A stretch of DNA of 57,264 bases from Clostridia bacterium. Its GTDB lineage: Bacteria; Bacillota; Clostridia; Oscillospirales; CAG-382. The position numbers and the translations under genes were made by a program. Below are positions 41,028 to 50,003 of the stretch, in pieces; positions within the stretch are counted from its first letter, which is position 1; every line of letters begins with the position of its first letter. The stretch covers positions 1 to 57,264 of the forward strand of contig JAFTTN010000061.1 in NCBI GenBank assembly GCA_017466805.1, written 5' to 3'. The notes beneath the pieces are model-generated. The model worked only from the letters and a program-made list of their open reading frames with translations. It did not search any database and was not told the DNA's origin.

Positions 41028-41459
41028 ATGAAATTCAATCTTTTTATCGGCACCGCACACGAGGACGAGGTTACGGTATACGCAAAAAATCACAGCAGGC
41101 TGGTTACCGAAATACAGCGGCTTTGCGAGGAGGATGCAATCGAGCTTATCGGCACGCGTGAATACGAAAAAATGCAGATAGTGCTTTCCGATACCTACTG
41201 CTTCACCGTCGAGGAAAGCAGGGTGTACGCTATAACCAAAAGCGGAAAATGGCAGTTAAAATGCAGGCTTTATAATTTGGAGGAATCGCTTCCGCAGAGC
41301 TTTGTAAAAATCAATCAGTCCTGCATTGCGAATATAAAAATGATACACCGCTTCGACACCTCGCTTTCGGGTGCGCTGGCGGTAAGATTCAAAAACGGAT
41401 ATTGCGATTACGTATCGCGCAGAAATTTAAAAACTGTAAAAGAAAGGTTAGGTCTTTAA
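41028..41459 (+). CDS. LytTR-family DNA-binding regulator
   Basis: The 143 residues parallel the LytTR protein at 23800-24237: a short amino-terminal part (FIGTAHEDEVTVYAKNHSRL) and a LytTR domain with YCFTVEESRVYAITKSGKWQ, QSFVKINQSCIANIKMIHRF and DYVSRRNLKTVKERLGL. It has no receiver domain. AAGGAGG precedes the ATG. It is coupled to a DUF3021 gene two bases downstream, and its own promoter carries 21-bp-spaced direct repeats suited to autoregulation. Confidence 0.92.
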   Translation: MKFNLFIGTAHEDEVTVYAKNHSRLVTEIQRLCEEDAIELIGTREYEKMQIVLSDTYCFTVEESRVYAITKSGKWQLKCRLYNLEESLPQSFVKINQSCIANIKMIHRFDTSLSGALAVRFKNGYCDYVSRRNLKTVKERLGL

Positions 41460-41461
41460 TT

Positions 41462-41887
41462 ATGAAAAGCTACGTAAAAGAATTTTTTAAGCGCGGAATG
41501 GCATTCGGCGGATTCGGCCCGATAATTGCGGGTATCGTATTTTTCGCTGTCGATTGCAGTCTGGATAATTTTTCGCTTTCGGGCGGCGAGGTGCTGACGG
41601 CGATAATTTTCACCTATCTGCTTGCCTTTGTCCAGGCTGGCGCAAGCGTTTTCAATCAAATCGAGCATTGGCCGATAACAAAATCGCTCCTTTTCCACTT
41701 TTTAACCTTTTACGTTGCGTATATCGCCTGCTATCTCGCAAATTCCTGGATCCCCTTCGATCACACCGTCGTGCTTATCTTCACCGCAATATTCGCGGTC
41801 GGCTATTTCGTTATCTGGTTTACGGTATACTTTATAGCGAGAGCAACCGGCAAAAAGCTTAATAAGGCAATCAAAGCGGGCAAATAA
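41462..41887 (+). CDS. DUF3021 membrane protein
   Basis: ATG at 41462, two bases after the LytTR stop, gives 141 residues with four membrane helices (GGFGPIIAGIVFFAVDCSL; FTYLLAFVQAGASVF; FLTFYVAYIACYLA; FTAIFAVGYFVIWFTVYFIA) and a basic tail. It is the membrane partner of the LytTR regulator and likely its inhibitor or stimulus receiver. A bidirectional terminator follows. Confidence 0.88.
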   Translation: MKSYVKEFFKRGMAFGGFGPIIAGIVFFAVDCSLDNFSLSGGEVLTAIIFTYLLAFVQAGASVFNQIEHWPITKSLLFHFLTFYVAYIACYLANSWIPFDHTVVLIFTAIFAVGYFVIWFTVYFIARATGKKLNKAIKAGK

Positions 41888-41902
41888 AACGAATAAAAAA
41901 GC

Positions 41903-41933
41903 AAAAAGGAGAAGCTTTTCGCTTCTCCTTTTT
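41903..41933. terminator. Bidirectional terminator
   Basis: AAAAAGGAGAAGC and GCTTCTCCTTTTT form a perfect 13-bp stem with loop TTTTC between the convergent DUF3021 and glgB genes. Confidence 0.92.
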
Positions 41934-41935
41934 AT

Positions 41936-43927
41936 TTACTTAATCTTTTTAAACACAATTGCGCATCTGTTGGGCAGGTAGCAGAAGAAGCCCAATCTGC
42001 CGTCGAGCGTTCTTTCGGCTTTATAGGTATACGCCTTGTCTACCCGTTCGAACCCGCCGAATTCTTTATCGTCGGTCGAAAGGACGACGCTGTAATTTCC
42101 TTCCTCCTCGACAGGAACGAAATAATTCGTAAACGAGCTTTCGGGGTGGAAATTAAAAGCAAAGACAATATTCCCTTTGGTATACAAAAGCACCTTGTCA
42201 AATTGCGAAATCCATTGGCTTTTCGGCTTTTTTGAAAGCAGACGCTTGCTTTTTAAAAGCTTGAGCATTGCAATATCGAAGCTTTGCAGGTATTCGTACT
42301 TCAGCAGCTTGTTGTCGGCAAGGCTCCATTGCCTGCGGCAGTAATGATAGCTCCAGCCGTTGCCTTCCCGCGGGAAATCTATCCATTCGGGGTGCCCGAA
42401 TTCGTTGCCCATAAAGTTCAAATACCCCTCGCCCGCGGTGGTTGCGGTTAAAAGACGTATCATCTTGTGCAGAGCAATACCTCTGTCGATAATCGGGCTT
42501 TCGCGGTCCTTGCTCATATTCCAATACATTTCGGAATCGCAAAGACGGAAAATAATCGTTTTGTCGCCTACAAGCGCTTGGTCGTGCGATTCGCAATATG
42601 CAATCGCCTTTTCGTTTTCGCGGCGGGAATAAAGCTCGTGCCAGAGCATGAACATATCCCAATCGCTGTCGCTGTATTCCTTAATCAGCTTTATCCAAAG
42701 GTCAGGAATACCCATCGAAAGACGGTAATCAAACCCGATACCGCCCTGCTTTATCGGAATACACATACCCGGCATACCCGACATATCCTCGGCAACCGTT
42801 ATTGCCTTTGCGTTAAGCTCGTGTATAAGCTCGTTCGCCAGCATTAAATAGGTTACCGCCTCGGTATCGGTGTTCAGCGAGAAATACATACTGTAATCGG
42901 TAAACGCGCTGCCCAAGCCGTGATCGTGGTAAAGCATCGAGGTGACGCCGTCGAAGCGGAAGCCGTCGAAGTGGAATATTTCCATCCAATATTTCAAATT
43001 GGAAAGCAGGAAATGCAGCACCTCGTTTTTGTTATAGTTGAACAGCATCGTGTCCCAAGCGGGATGATAGCCGCGCGCACCCTCGTGGAAATATTGGTAA
43101 TGCGTGCCGTCGAAATAATTCAACCCCTCGCCGCCGTTTTTTACCGCGTGCGAGTGCACCACGTCGAGCAAAACGGTTATGCCCATTTTGTGCGCGGTGT
43201 TAATAAGCCTTTTCAGCTCAATAGCCTTGCCATAGCGCGAGCTTACCCCGAAAAAGTTCGAAACCTGATACCCGAACGAGCCGTAATAGGGGTGCTCCAT
43301 TATCGCCATTATCTGAATGGTGTTGTAGCCGAGCTTTTTTATACGGGGGAGTATTTTTTCGGTAAATTCCGAAAAGCTGCCGACTCTGCCCTCCTCCTGC
43401 GCCATACCGATATGGCATTCGTAAATATAGGGAGTTTTTTGCGGCTTGAAGTCCTTATCGGTCCATTCGAAATTATCGAAAAGAATATCGTCGACCTCCG
43501 CGCAGAAATTATATGTGGTAGGGTCCTGCACAACACGCGTGGCATATGCGGGTACGCGGCGCATAAATTCGCGGTTGCGAATAACTATCGCTTGCACCTT
43601 CTGACCGACGCGTAAAGCGTTCTTGCCCTCCAAATATATCTCAAAAACGCCGTTTTCGATTTTCTTCATCGGGAAGGCATAGCAATCCCAGTTCGCAAAA
43701 TCGCCGGTGAAATACATTTCGTCCGCGCCGGGTGCCCATTCGCGATAAACCCAGCCGTTTTCGGTTTTGTGTATGCCGAAATATTCATATCCGTTTGCAA
43801 AATCTTTAAGACTGCCGTTTTCGCCGACAAGCTCTTTGCGCTTGGATTTGTACAATTCAACGCGTAAATTCAAATCCTTTTCAAACGGTGCGAGATACGG
43901 GTCGGCTTTTATAATTCCGAGTGCCAT
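41936..43927 (-). CDS. glgB: 1,4-alpha-glucan branching enzyme, eukaryotic-type (GH13_8)
   Basis: ATG at 43927 follows CGGAGG; 663 residues. A CBM48-like amino domain (YREWAPGADEMYFTGDFANWD) precedes a GH13 barrel with DVVHSH, nucleophile Asp326 in DGFRFDGV, acid/base Glu380 in VAEDMSGMP and a third Asp in CESHDQ. The sequence style (no long N1 domain, NEFGHPEWIDFPREGNGWSY) is that of the GH13_8 branching enzymes of eukaryotes and some bacteria rather than E. coli-type GlgB. It introduces alpha-1,6 branches in glycogen. No other glycogen gene is adjacent. Confidence 0.94.
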   Translation of the reverse strand: MALGIIKADPYLAPFEKDLNLRVELYKSKRKELVGENGSLKDFANGYEYFGIHKTENGWVYREWAPGADEMYFTGDFANWDCYAFPMKKIENGVFEIYLEGKNALRVGQKVQAIVIRNREFMRRVPAYATRVVQDPTTYNFCAEVDDILFDNFEWTDKDFKPQKTPYIYECHIGMAQEEGRVGSFSEFTEKILPRIKKLGYNTIQIMAIMEHPYYGSFGYQVSNFFGVSSRYGKAIELKRLINTAHKMGITVLLDVVHSHAVKNGGEGLNYFDGTHYQYFHEGARGYHPAWDTMLFNYNKNEVLHFLLSNLKYWMEIFHFDGFRFDGVTSMLYHDHGLGSAFTDYSMYFSLNTDTEAVTYLMLANELIHELNAKAITVAEDMSGMPGMCIPIKQGGIGFDYRLSMGIPDLWIKLIKEYSDSDWDMFMLWHELYSRRENEKAIAYCESHDQALVGDKTIIFRLCDSEMYWNMSKDRESPIIDRGIALHKMIRLLTATTAGEGYLNFMGNEFGHPEWIDFPREGNGWSYHYCRRQWSLADNKLLKYEYLQSFDIAMLKLLKSKRLLSKKPKSQWISQFDKVLLYTKGNIVFAFNFHPESSFTNYFVPVEEEGNYSVVLSTDDKEFGGFERVDKAYTYKAERTLDGRLGFFCYLPNRCAIVFKKIK

Positions 43928-44045
43928 AATTAAACCTCCGAATTTTTCTAACCTTATTATAATACATAATTTTTCATTAATCAAGGGGTTGAAAAATCGT
44001 TTTATCGGTGGTACAATTGCAATATATCGTTTTTTGGTGGTTGTT

Positions 44046-44543
44046 ATGCTTCATATAGTACTTTACGAGCCCGAAATACCGCAAAACACGGGAAATATAT
44101 CGCGCACCTGCGCCGTTACGGGTTGCCATCTTCATCTTATCGAGCCGTTGGGCTTCGAGCTTTCCGACCGCACCATTCGCCGTGCGGGGCTTGATTATTG
44201 GCAGTATCTAACCGTTTCGCGCTATAAAAATTGGGATGAATTCAAATCGAAAAATCAAAACGGCGATTTTTATTTCTGCACGACCAAGGGGCAAAAATGT
44301 CATTCCGAGGTCGAATATCCGAAGGATAGGGATATTTACCTCGTTTTCGGCAAGGAATCCCACGGCTTGCCCGAGCCGCTTTTAAAGGACAATTACGAAA
44401 AATGCATTCGTATCCCGATGCTTGCCTTCGTACGCTCGCTTAATCTTTCGAACGCGGTTGCGGTTTGCGTTTACGAGGTCTTGCGTCAGCTCGGCTATCC
44501 CAACCTTTCGGACGAGGGACATCTTACCGGCAGAGCAGATTGA
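44046..44543 (+). CDS. trmL: tRNA (cytidine(34)-2'-O)-methyltransferase
   Basis: The 165 residues match the SPOUT methyltransferase TrmL: LHIVLYEPEIPQNTGNISR, GCHLHLIEPLGFELSDR, AGLDYW, VFGKESHGLPEPLL and the knotted AdoMet site IPMLAFVRSLNLSNAVAV. It 2'-O-methylates the wobble base of tRNA-Leu isoacceptors. ATG at 44046 has only a weak GGTGG site. A single gene between glgB and the SPFH gene. Confidence 0.95.
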   Translation: MLHIVLYEPEIPQNTGNISRTCAVTGCHLHLIEPLGFELSDRTIRRAGLDYWQYLTVSRYKNWDEFKSKNQNGDFYFCTTKGQKCHSEVEYPKDRDIYLVFGKESHGLPEPLLKDNYEKCIRIPMLAFVRSLNLSNAVAVCVYEVLRQLGYPNLSDEGHLTGRAD

Positions 44544-44571
44544 GCCTTGCGAAAAAAGAAAAAATAAAACA

Positions 44572-44602
44572 GCGGTATGCTTCCAAAGCACACCGCCCTT
44601 TT
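44572..44602. terminator. Bidirectional terminator
   Basis: GCGGTATGCTT and AAGCACACCGC pair with one mismatch around CCA, followed by a run of seven T. It ends trmL and lies at the 3' end of the convergent SPFH gene. Confidence 0.82.
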
Positions 44603-44603
44603 T

Positions 44604-45695
44604 TTATTTGTGTAACAGCGTTGCGAGCTGTGTTATAACGTCGCCGTTGCCGTTTATGTTGATATTGCCGACGTTTTCGCAGATACGCTCGATATATTCG
44701 AGCTCTTTAAGCTTATAAAGGGTTTCGTTTTCCTCCATAAGCTTGGCGGTGTTAAGCAGCGAGCGTGTCGAGGCAACCTCTTCACGTCGGGTGATAACGT
44801 TCGCCTGCGCTCGCTTTTCGGCAACGAGCACGGTATTCATTATATCGCGGATCTCGCCGGGAAGGATAATATCCTTCACGTCGGCGTCGCTTACCTCGAC
44901 GAAAAAGCTTTCCTGCTTTTCGGCAAGACGGTCGAACACGACATCCGACATCGCCTTTTTGCTTTCGAGAATCTCGTCGAGCCTGTGGGCACCGACGTAT
45001 TCGCGCAGTGCGAGCTGTGCCGCAAGGTAAAGCTGATAGGAATAGTTGCCTATCTCGGTGATTGCCTTTACCGCATCGGTAACGCGGTAGTTGCAAACGA
45101 AGTTCACGCGTAACGTGACCTTATCTCTGGTGAGCATTTCCTGCCCCGAAACCTCCAGCGGAGTCAGCCTTGTGTCGACGTATTGAGTTGTTATCTTGGA
45201 GTTGCCTCTCCAAAAGTGGTAAACACCCGCGTCGAGCGTGCGGTCGATCTTGCCGTTGACAAAGAGCAAAGCCTTTTGGTAGTGCTCAACCTCGACCTTT
45301 ATAATACAGCTCGTGGGGAGCTTTGCGATAACCGATTCGGGCACGCCGATTATATCGGGCGCAGTCGTGTCGAAAATATCGACGCGTCGGCTGTCGGCGG
45401 TGTTAAAGTAGGCGTAGCTGCCGCGGGGGACCACGCAGCTAAACCTGCCGTTTAGGTACTGCAGACCGATTTTTCCGTCGCCGATTTCGTAAACCGTAAC
45501 CGCGTTTTTAAAATCGCCGTTTTCTAAAAGCCCGGCAAGCGAGCAGTATTTACTTTGTATCGGGATATCGGTGTGCACCGTTTCCAAAACGGCGTTAAAG
45601 CCGATTCGGTGTTTGCCCGGCTCGAGCACGCTTTGGAATTTGCCGTGCTTAAAAAGCAGGCCTCTTTCGTTTTCGTTGATTATTACCTTTTTCAT
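44604..45695 (-). CDS. SPFH/Band 7 (slipin-like) protein
   Basis: ATG at 45695 follows ATGGAGGTAG; 363 residues. The central SPFH domain (QMLTRDKVTLRVNFVCNYRVTD, VTDAVKAITEIGNYSYQLYLAAQLALREYV) is preceded by about 150 residues that repeat a beta-type element (ERGLLFKHGKFQSVLEPGKH; KIGLQYLNGRFSCVVPRGSY; KALLFVNGKIDRTLDAGVY). It then has a helical tail. There is no amino-terminal membrane anchor, unlike most stomatins. Three similar F.NG.F/LEPG motifs suggest tandem repeats of one unit. Probably a scaffold assembling at the membrane. Confidence 0.85.
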   Translation of the reverse strand: MKKVIINENERGLLFKHGKFQSVLEPGKHRIGFNAVLETVHTDIPIQSKYCSLAGLLENGDFKNAVTVYEIGDGKIGLQYLNGRFSCVVPRGSYAYFNTADSRRVDIFDTTAPDIIGVPESVIAKLPTSCIIKVEVEHYQKALLFVNGKIDRTLDAGVYHFWRGNSKITTQYVDTRLTPLEVSGQEMLTRDKVTLRVNFVCNYRVTDAVKAITEIGNYSYQLYLAAQLALREYVGAHRLDEILESKKAMSDVVFDRLAEKQESFFVEVSDADVKDIILPGEIRDIMNTVLVAEKRAQANVITRREEVASTRSLLNTAKLMEENETLYKLKELEYIERICENVGNININGNGDVITQLATLLHK

Positions 45696-45976
45696 ATATA
45701 CTACCTCCATAAAGAGAAATTAAAATCGTCCCAAGACCGTCACGCAGAAAAAGCGGCTTTGCATTTGCGCGGGCTATTCTGAACGCGGAGCGTATCTTCG
45801 CAAAAATACGCTTGGCGTAAAGGCTTGCACGCGCTGAAGGATGCAAGGACAAGGCTTTTAACGCGCTTGCTTCGTATGCCGTTTTCCGCAAGGGAAAAAG
45901 CATATTCGGCCGACGGTCGTGCGGATTTGCTTTTTTCAAATAAGTATGAATGATCACCAAATCCACCTGGCGTGCC
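45696..45976. other. Gene-free interval upstream of the SPFH gene
   Basis: No credible gene is seen; frames in this stretch lack ribosome sites and typical codon use. GC-rich, with short direct repeats of GCTTG/CGCGC words only. It continues into tRNA-derived sequence at 45978. Confidence 0.5.
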
Positions 45977-45977
45977 C

Positions 45978-46078
45978 GAAAGAGCACGGCGGGATTCGAA
46001 CCCGCGATAAAAAAGGGTTGTGCACCCACGGGGAGTTGAACCCCATCGATCTTCGAGCCTTAGAAATCGGCTCGATTT
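45978..46078 (-). pseudogene. tRNA 3'-half fossils
   Basis: Two T-arm-like stems are visible on the minus strand: GCGGG-TTCGAAT-CCCGC at 45989-46005 next to CGTGCTC, and GGGG-TTCAACT-CCCC at 46030-46044 next to GTGGGTGC. Preceding the second is a stem GAGCC/GGCTC around TTTCTAA (46054-46072) that looks like a tRNA-Arg(TCT) anticodon arm with two inserted bases. D-arms and intact acceptor stems are missing. No gene lies in 46079-46285. Confidence 0.45.
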
Positions 46079-46285
46079 TCGATTGCCGTTGCAGATGCGT
46101 TTTTGCGCTCTGCACAGCAAAATCGGTTCTCGAATACGCTTTGGAAGCTCCTTGCGCACGGCGGTGTAAAGCGTTTGGTAATTCCGAAACACCTGCGTGA
46201 ATCGACCTTGCAGGCATATTCTACCAAACGAAAAGGAGTTTATCACGGAAAAAAAGCTGCGAGAACTCTTTTTTCGGCAAAAAAA

Positions 46286-46317
46286 ATCCCCCGCGGAGTA
46301 TAAATCCGCAGGGGGAT
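46286..46317 (-). terminator. Terminator of the GntR-ABC operon
   Basis: ATCCCCC..GCGGA and TCCGC.GGGGGAT form a strong stem with one bulge; on the minus strand it is followed by eight T. Confidence 0.88.
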
Positions 46318-46324
46318 AGGCCTT

Positions 46325-47368
46325 TTACATATAGGAAATTTCTTTTATACAGCTCGTTATCAGCAATAAAACGATAAATCCGAGCACGCAGTAATCGATT
46401 ATTTTAAATTTAACGCTGCGGCGGAATATCCAATAAGCCGCAAACGCGAAGATAAGGCAGGCGGTAATATCCATCGGATCGCCGAGCGTATCGTAATAGC
46501 TGTATATGCCGAACAGCGAGCCCGTAATTGCATATAGCGGAATAAGAATATTGTATCCGAAAATACTTGTGGAAATTTCGCCCGCGCGCTCGTGCTGCCT
46601 TTTGCCGAAGCGCACCGCAAACAGCACGCCCGCCAAAATTCCCAAGCCGATCCAGCCGACAGTTGCCAAAACAACCCTTGTTCTGCCGAAAAGCTCGGCG
46701 GCGAAATCGCCGTCGCTGCCGCATATTTGGCGTTCTGTTGCAAACAAAACCCTTTCGAGATATTTTTCGGGCGAGAGCAGGTGCGCGTTCAGCGAATCCT
46801 TTGCGCGTGCGTGCATTATGAAGTAAAATACGTTGTGCCACAAAAACACGAACGCACAGCCGTCGAACAGCGTGTTCGCCTCGTTAAATACGAATACGTA
46901 CAGCGTGTATAGCAATATCGAATAGCACAAAACCACGCCGAAATGCAATATATACCAGCCGACAGCTATTTTTTCGATACCGTAATTAAGAACTATCGCC
47001 GTAATATTGCAGGAGTATGCGGTAATTATCGGAAGCGCGGTGGAGCTTGCTCCGAAAATATAGTGCGCCGCACCGACGGCTTTGTGACCTATCGGCATCG
47101 ATAAAAGCATATCCAAATTACGCCTGCGCTTGAACCGTGCAAACGAATATATCGCCGAGGCACCGCCGCAGTAAAGCCCGATATATCCGATAAAGCGCGG
47201 AGCGGGGAAGGAAGCGTGTACAATGCCCGATTCCGAAATTTCGGTAACCGTGCTTGCCGCCATAAGCACCGCTACCGTGGCGGAAATAACGCACAATATC
47301 AAATAAAACGCAAAATTATCCTTGAAAAGCTTTTTCAAATATCCGAAAAATCTGCTTTTATCTGCCAT
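46325..47368 (-). CDS. ABC-2-like permease, second of the operon
   Basis: The 347 residues hold about eight to ten membrane helices and the motif FKRRRNLDMLLSMPIGHKAV after the second helix. The same Arg-Lys-Arg-Asn-Leu-Asp block occurs in the permease at 47831-49126 (MKKKRNLDCFYSLPISKRET), so the two are paralogues and probably form a heterodimeric membrane part. This architecture matches GntR/YtrA-type ABC systems of Firmicutes, which respond to wall-active agents. Last gene of the operon, overlapping the lipoprotein gene by 11 bp. Confidence 0.8.
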   Translation of the reverse strand: MADKSRFFGYLKKLFKDNFAFYLILCVISATVAVLMAASTVTEISESGIVHASFPAPRFIGYIGLYCGGASAIYSFARFKRRRNLDMLLSMPIGHKAVGAAHYIFGASSTALPIITAYSCNITAIVLNYGIEKIAVGWYILHFGVVLCYSILLYTLYVFVFNEANTLFDGCAFVFLWHNVFYFIMHARAKDSLNAHLLSPEKYLERVLFATERQICGSDGDFAAELFGRTRVVLATVGWIGLGILAGVLFAVRFGKRQHERAGEISTSIFGYNILIPLYAITGSLFGIYSYYDTLGDPMDITACLIFAFAAYWIFRRSVKFKIIDYCVLGFIVLLLITSCIKEISYM

Positions 47369-47834
47369 AGCCGAGCTCCTTCAAAAGCCTTTCCGCCGCT
47401 TCGGTATATTCGATTCTTGCGTAAACGGTTATAACCGTGCTGTCGATCTGCGATGCGATAAACAGCTTTTGCGTGCTTTCGAAGCTGTCTGTGTATTTGT
47501 ATTGCAGATAGCTTTTTTGGGCGTAAAAGCGTTCGCCCTCTTGGATTTCGAGCATAGCCTCGTAGTAATTTTTGTAATCGGTTATTGCCTTCTTCGCCGC
47601 ATCCTCGTCGCAGTATTTGTCGAAGCAGACGAAATAACTGCCCCAAGCCTTTATCTGCTCGCCTTCGCCGCGGTAGAAATCAAGCGCTTGGTCGAGGTTT
47701 TCGGTGTGGTTTTCAACCGTAAAGCCCTTTTCCGCCATAAACGACGAAAAATATTCGGAATCGATAGGCTCGCCTTGCGCGCAGGCGCAAAGCGCAAGCA
47801 GGCAGGCAAGCAAAAGCGATATTATTTTTTTCAT
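47358..47834 (-). CDS. Small lipoprotein of the ABC operon
   Basis: The 158-residue precursor has a short signal peptide with lipobox LCAC near residue 18 and a soluble alpha/beta domain (AEKGFTVENHTENLDQALDF; DEDAAKKAITDYKNYYEAML). It is not a typical solute-binding protein. It is translated in overlap with both permease genes, so it is likely an extracytoplasmic partner of the transporter. I know no function for the family. Confidence 0.8.
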   Translation of the reverse strand: MKKIISLLLACLLALCACAQGEPIDSEYFSSFMAEKGFTVENHTENLDQALDFYRGEGEQIKAWGSYFVCFDKYCDEDAAKKAITDYKNYYEAMLEIQEGERFYAQKSYLQYKYTDSFESTQKLFIASQIDSTVITVYARIEYTEAAERLLKELGYGR

Positions 47835-49126
47835 ATTGCCACCACCTCGTATACTATTTCGCTATAGGTGTCGATACGCGGCAGAGAGTCTATTATTAAA
47901 TCGTACGTAAACATCGAGCAGACGGTTAGGGCAAGCATAATTCCCAAAACTATATAGTCGCTCTTTTTGAACCTTACTCCTCGGCGGTAAATCGCATAGC
48001 CCACCGCGCAGGCAACCGTTATTGCAAGGCAGGAGGTGGTTTCGGTCGAATCGAATATGCCGAGATGAATATTCGTGCTTATACAGCAAAGCGGAATCAA
48101 AAGCTTGTAGCAGAAAATGCTGCTCGAGCTTTCCTCTGCCGATTCGGCTTTCTTTTTGTTAAAGCCGTATATAAGCCCAAACGACGAAAGCAGACCGATA
48201 ACGCACCAAGCGATAAACCAATTAAGATCGCTGTCGCCGAAATATCTGCTCGTATAGTTGACGTATATCATTTCGGCGTCGCATTCCAGATAGTTTAACA
48301 GCTTTTCGAAGAAATAAAACGGCATTGCGTTATCCTCGTTAAAGGATAGGTAGCGCAACCGCGGAGCAACGCCTACTGTGCCCGGGCGAAGCGATTCGAT
48401 ATATTCCCCGTATTCCAAGCGGTAGTATATTTGGAATATTTTGTTGGTTATCGCTTCTGTGTTGGAAATCAGCAAATACAGCAAAAGCATATATACGCAT
48501 ATCATTACTATACCGTCGATAACCGTGTTCGCCTTTTCGAAAACGAAGCAGGAAAGCGAATATAGAATAAATCCGGCAATCAGGCAGATAAGAAAATGAT
48601 AAAAAATATATTTGTGCTCTAAAGTCCCGAATAATCCGTATGATGCGTTGCAGGCAAGCATAACCGCATAGCTGCATACGAACGGGATAACCGCCGCTAT
48701 ACCGCCCAGCAGATATTGCACCGTGCCGGTTTCGCGCTTGGATATCGGCAGGGAATAAAAGCAATCGAGATTACGCTTCTTTTTCATAAAGCCGAACATC
48801 CATACCGGCACCGCAACCGCAAGCAGAAAAAGCAGGCTTGCGGGGTAGGAAAGCGAAAGATCGCGGTAGCTTACCTCTATAATCTCCTCGTCGGTTATAT
48901 TAACGTAGCCCTTACCGTCGTGATATCTCGTCGGAACGTTTTTTTCGCCGTTGTAGGAATATTCAACGCTGGTGTAAACCTTTTCGCCCACCTTTACAAA
49001 AAGTGTGTAGCGCTCGTGTCGCATCGATTCGGCAGCAACGAAAAACGAAACGATCATCATAAGCACGGTAATAATGATTATCGCGCGGGAGTAGCTTTTA
49101 AGCTGATGCTTGAAATAGCTTTTCAT
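47831..49126 (-). CDS. ABC-2-like permease, first of the operon
   Basis: The 431 residues have an amino-terminal helix, an extracellular domain of about 60 residues (YTLFVKVGEKVYTSVEYSYN), and then eight or more helices with the block MKKKRNLDCFYSLPISKRE in a cytoplasmic loop. It pairs with the ATPase encoded immediately upstream and the paralogous permease at 46325. The stop overlaps the lipoprotein start by 4 bp. Confidence 0.82.
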   Translation of the reverse strand: MKSYFKHQLKSYSRAIIIITVLMMIVSFFVAAESMRHERYTLFVKVGEKVYTSVEYSYNGEKNVPTRYHDGKGYVNITDEEIIEVSYRDLSLSYPASLLFLLAVAVPVWMFGFMKKKRNLDCFYSLPISKRETGTVQYLLGGIAAVIPFVCSYAVMLACNASYGLFGTLEHKYIFYHFLICLIAGFILYSLSCFVFEKANTVIDGIVMICVYMLLLYLLISNTEAITNKIFQIYYRLEYGEYIESLRPGTVGVAPRLRYLSFNEDNAMPFYFFEKLLNYLECDAEMIYVNYTSRYFGDSDLNWFIAWCVIGLLSSFGLIYGFNKKKAESAEESSSSIFCYKLLIPLCCISTNIHLGIFDSTETTSCLAITVACAVGYAIYRRGVRFKKSDYIVLGIMLALTVCSMFTYDLIIDSLPRIDTYSEIVYEVVAI

Positions 49127-49127
49127 T

Positions 49128-50003
49128 TCACTCTCTCCTTTCGGATTCCACGTCGTGAATGAACGCCTCCTCGAAATCGAGCGGAAGCTCGTCCATAACC
49201 GCGGGGTTAAGCGATTCGAGCCTTCGGCGCATTTCGGTGCTTTCGCCTTCGAGCACTACGGTTGCAAACCTGCCCTTTATTTCGAGCGATACGATAGGCA
49301 TACCCTCGAAGCTTTCTTTGGATATTTCCTGCAGGAATGCAAGCTCGAATTTGCACATACTTGCGACGTGCTCGGCAATATCGCCCTGATTTTTGATTTT
49401 GTTGTTATCGATAAGCACGAATTTGTCGCAAAAATCCTCCAGCTCGCGCAGAGAATGGCTGGAAATAAGCACGGTGGTGTTTTCGTCCTCGACAAGCTTA
49501 ATAATCGCGTCCTTGAATATCTTGCGCGAAAGCGGGTCGAGCCCGTCGAACGCCTCGTCGAGCAGCATATACTTCGGCTTCGCCGCAAGCGCAAGCGCAA
49601 TAAATACCTGTCTGCGCATACCCTTCGAAAAGCTTCGAAGCGGAAGCTTCGGGTTTATCGCGTATTTCGAAATAAGGCTGTCGAAAACAACTTTGTCGAT
49701 ATTCGGATAAAATGCCTTGTAAAACGCAAAGGTCTTTTCGGGCGTGCTTGTCGCGGTGTAATAGGGGTCGTCGGGCAGGAAAAATATATCCTTGCGGGTT
49801 TTTGCAAGAGAGGGACTTTTTCCGTCGTAAAGCACGCACCCCTTCGAATCGTAAACCCCGGCAAGCAAGCGCAAAAGCGTCGATTTGCCTGCACCGTTTA
49901 TGCCGACAATGCCCAAAACCGTGCCGTCGGGAACGGTTAAATCTATGTTGTCGAGAACAAGCTTTTTGCCAAACGAATGTGAAAGCGATTTAATCTCTAT
50001 CAT
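49128..50003 (-). CDS. ABC transporter ATP-binding protein (YtrB-like)
   Basis: The 291 residues contain Walker A GINGAGKST near residue 35, signature SFSKGMRRQV, Walker B KYMLLDEAFDGLDP and the switch His in LISSHSLREL. Such ATPases next to GntR-type YtrA repressors export or sense wall antibiotics. Its start overlaps the GntR gene by 14 bp; the permease starts one base after its stop. Confidence 0.93.
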   Translation of the reverse strand: MIEIKSLSHSFGKKLVLDNIDLTVPDGTVLGIVGINGAGKSTLLRLLAGVYDSKGCVLYDGKSPSLAKTRKDIFFLPDDPYYTATSTPEKTFAFYKAFYPNIDKVVFDSLISKYAINPKLPLRSFSKGMRRQVFIALALAAKPKYMLLDEAFDGLDPLSRKIFKDAIIKLVEDENTTVLISSHSLRELEDFCDKFVLIDNNKIKNQGDIAEHVASMCKFELAFLQEISKESFEGMPIVSLEIKGRFATVVLEGESTEMRRRLESLNPAVMDELPLDFEEAFIHDVESERRE

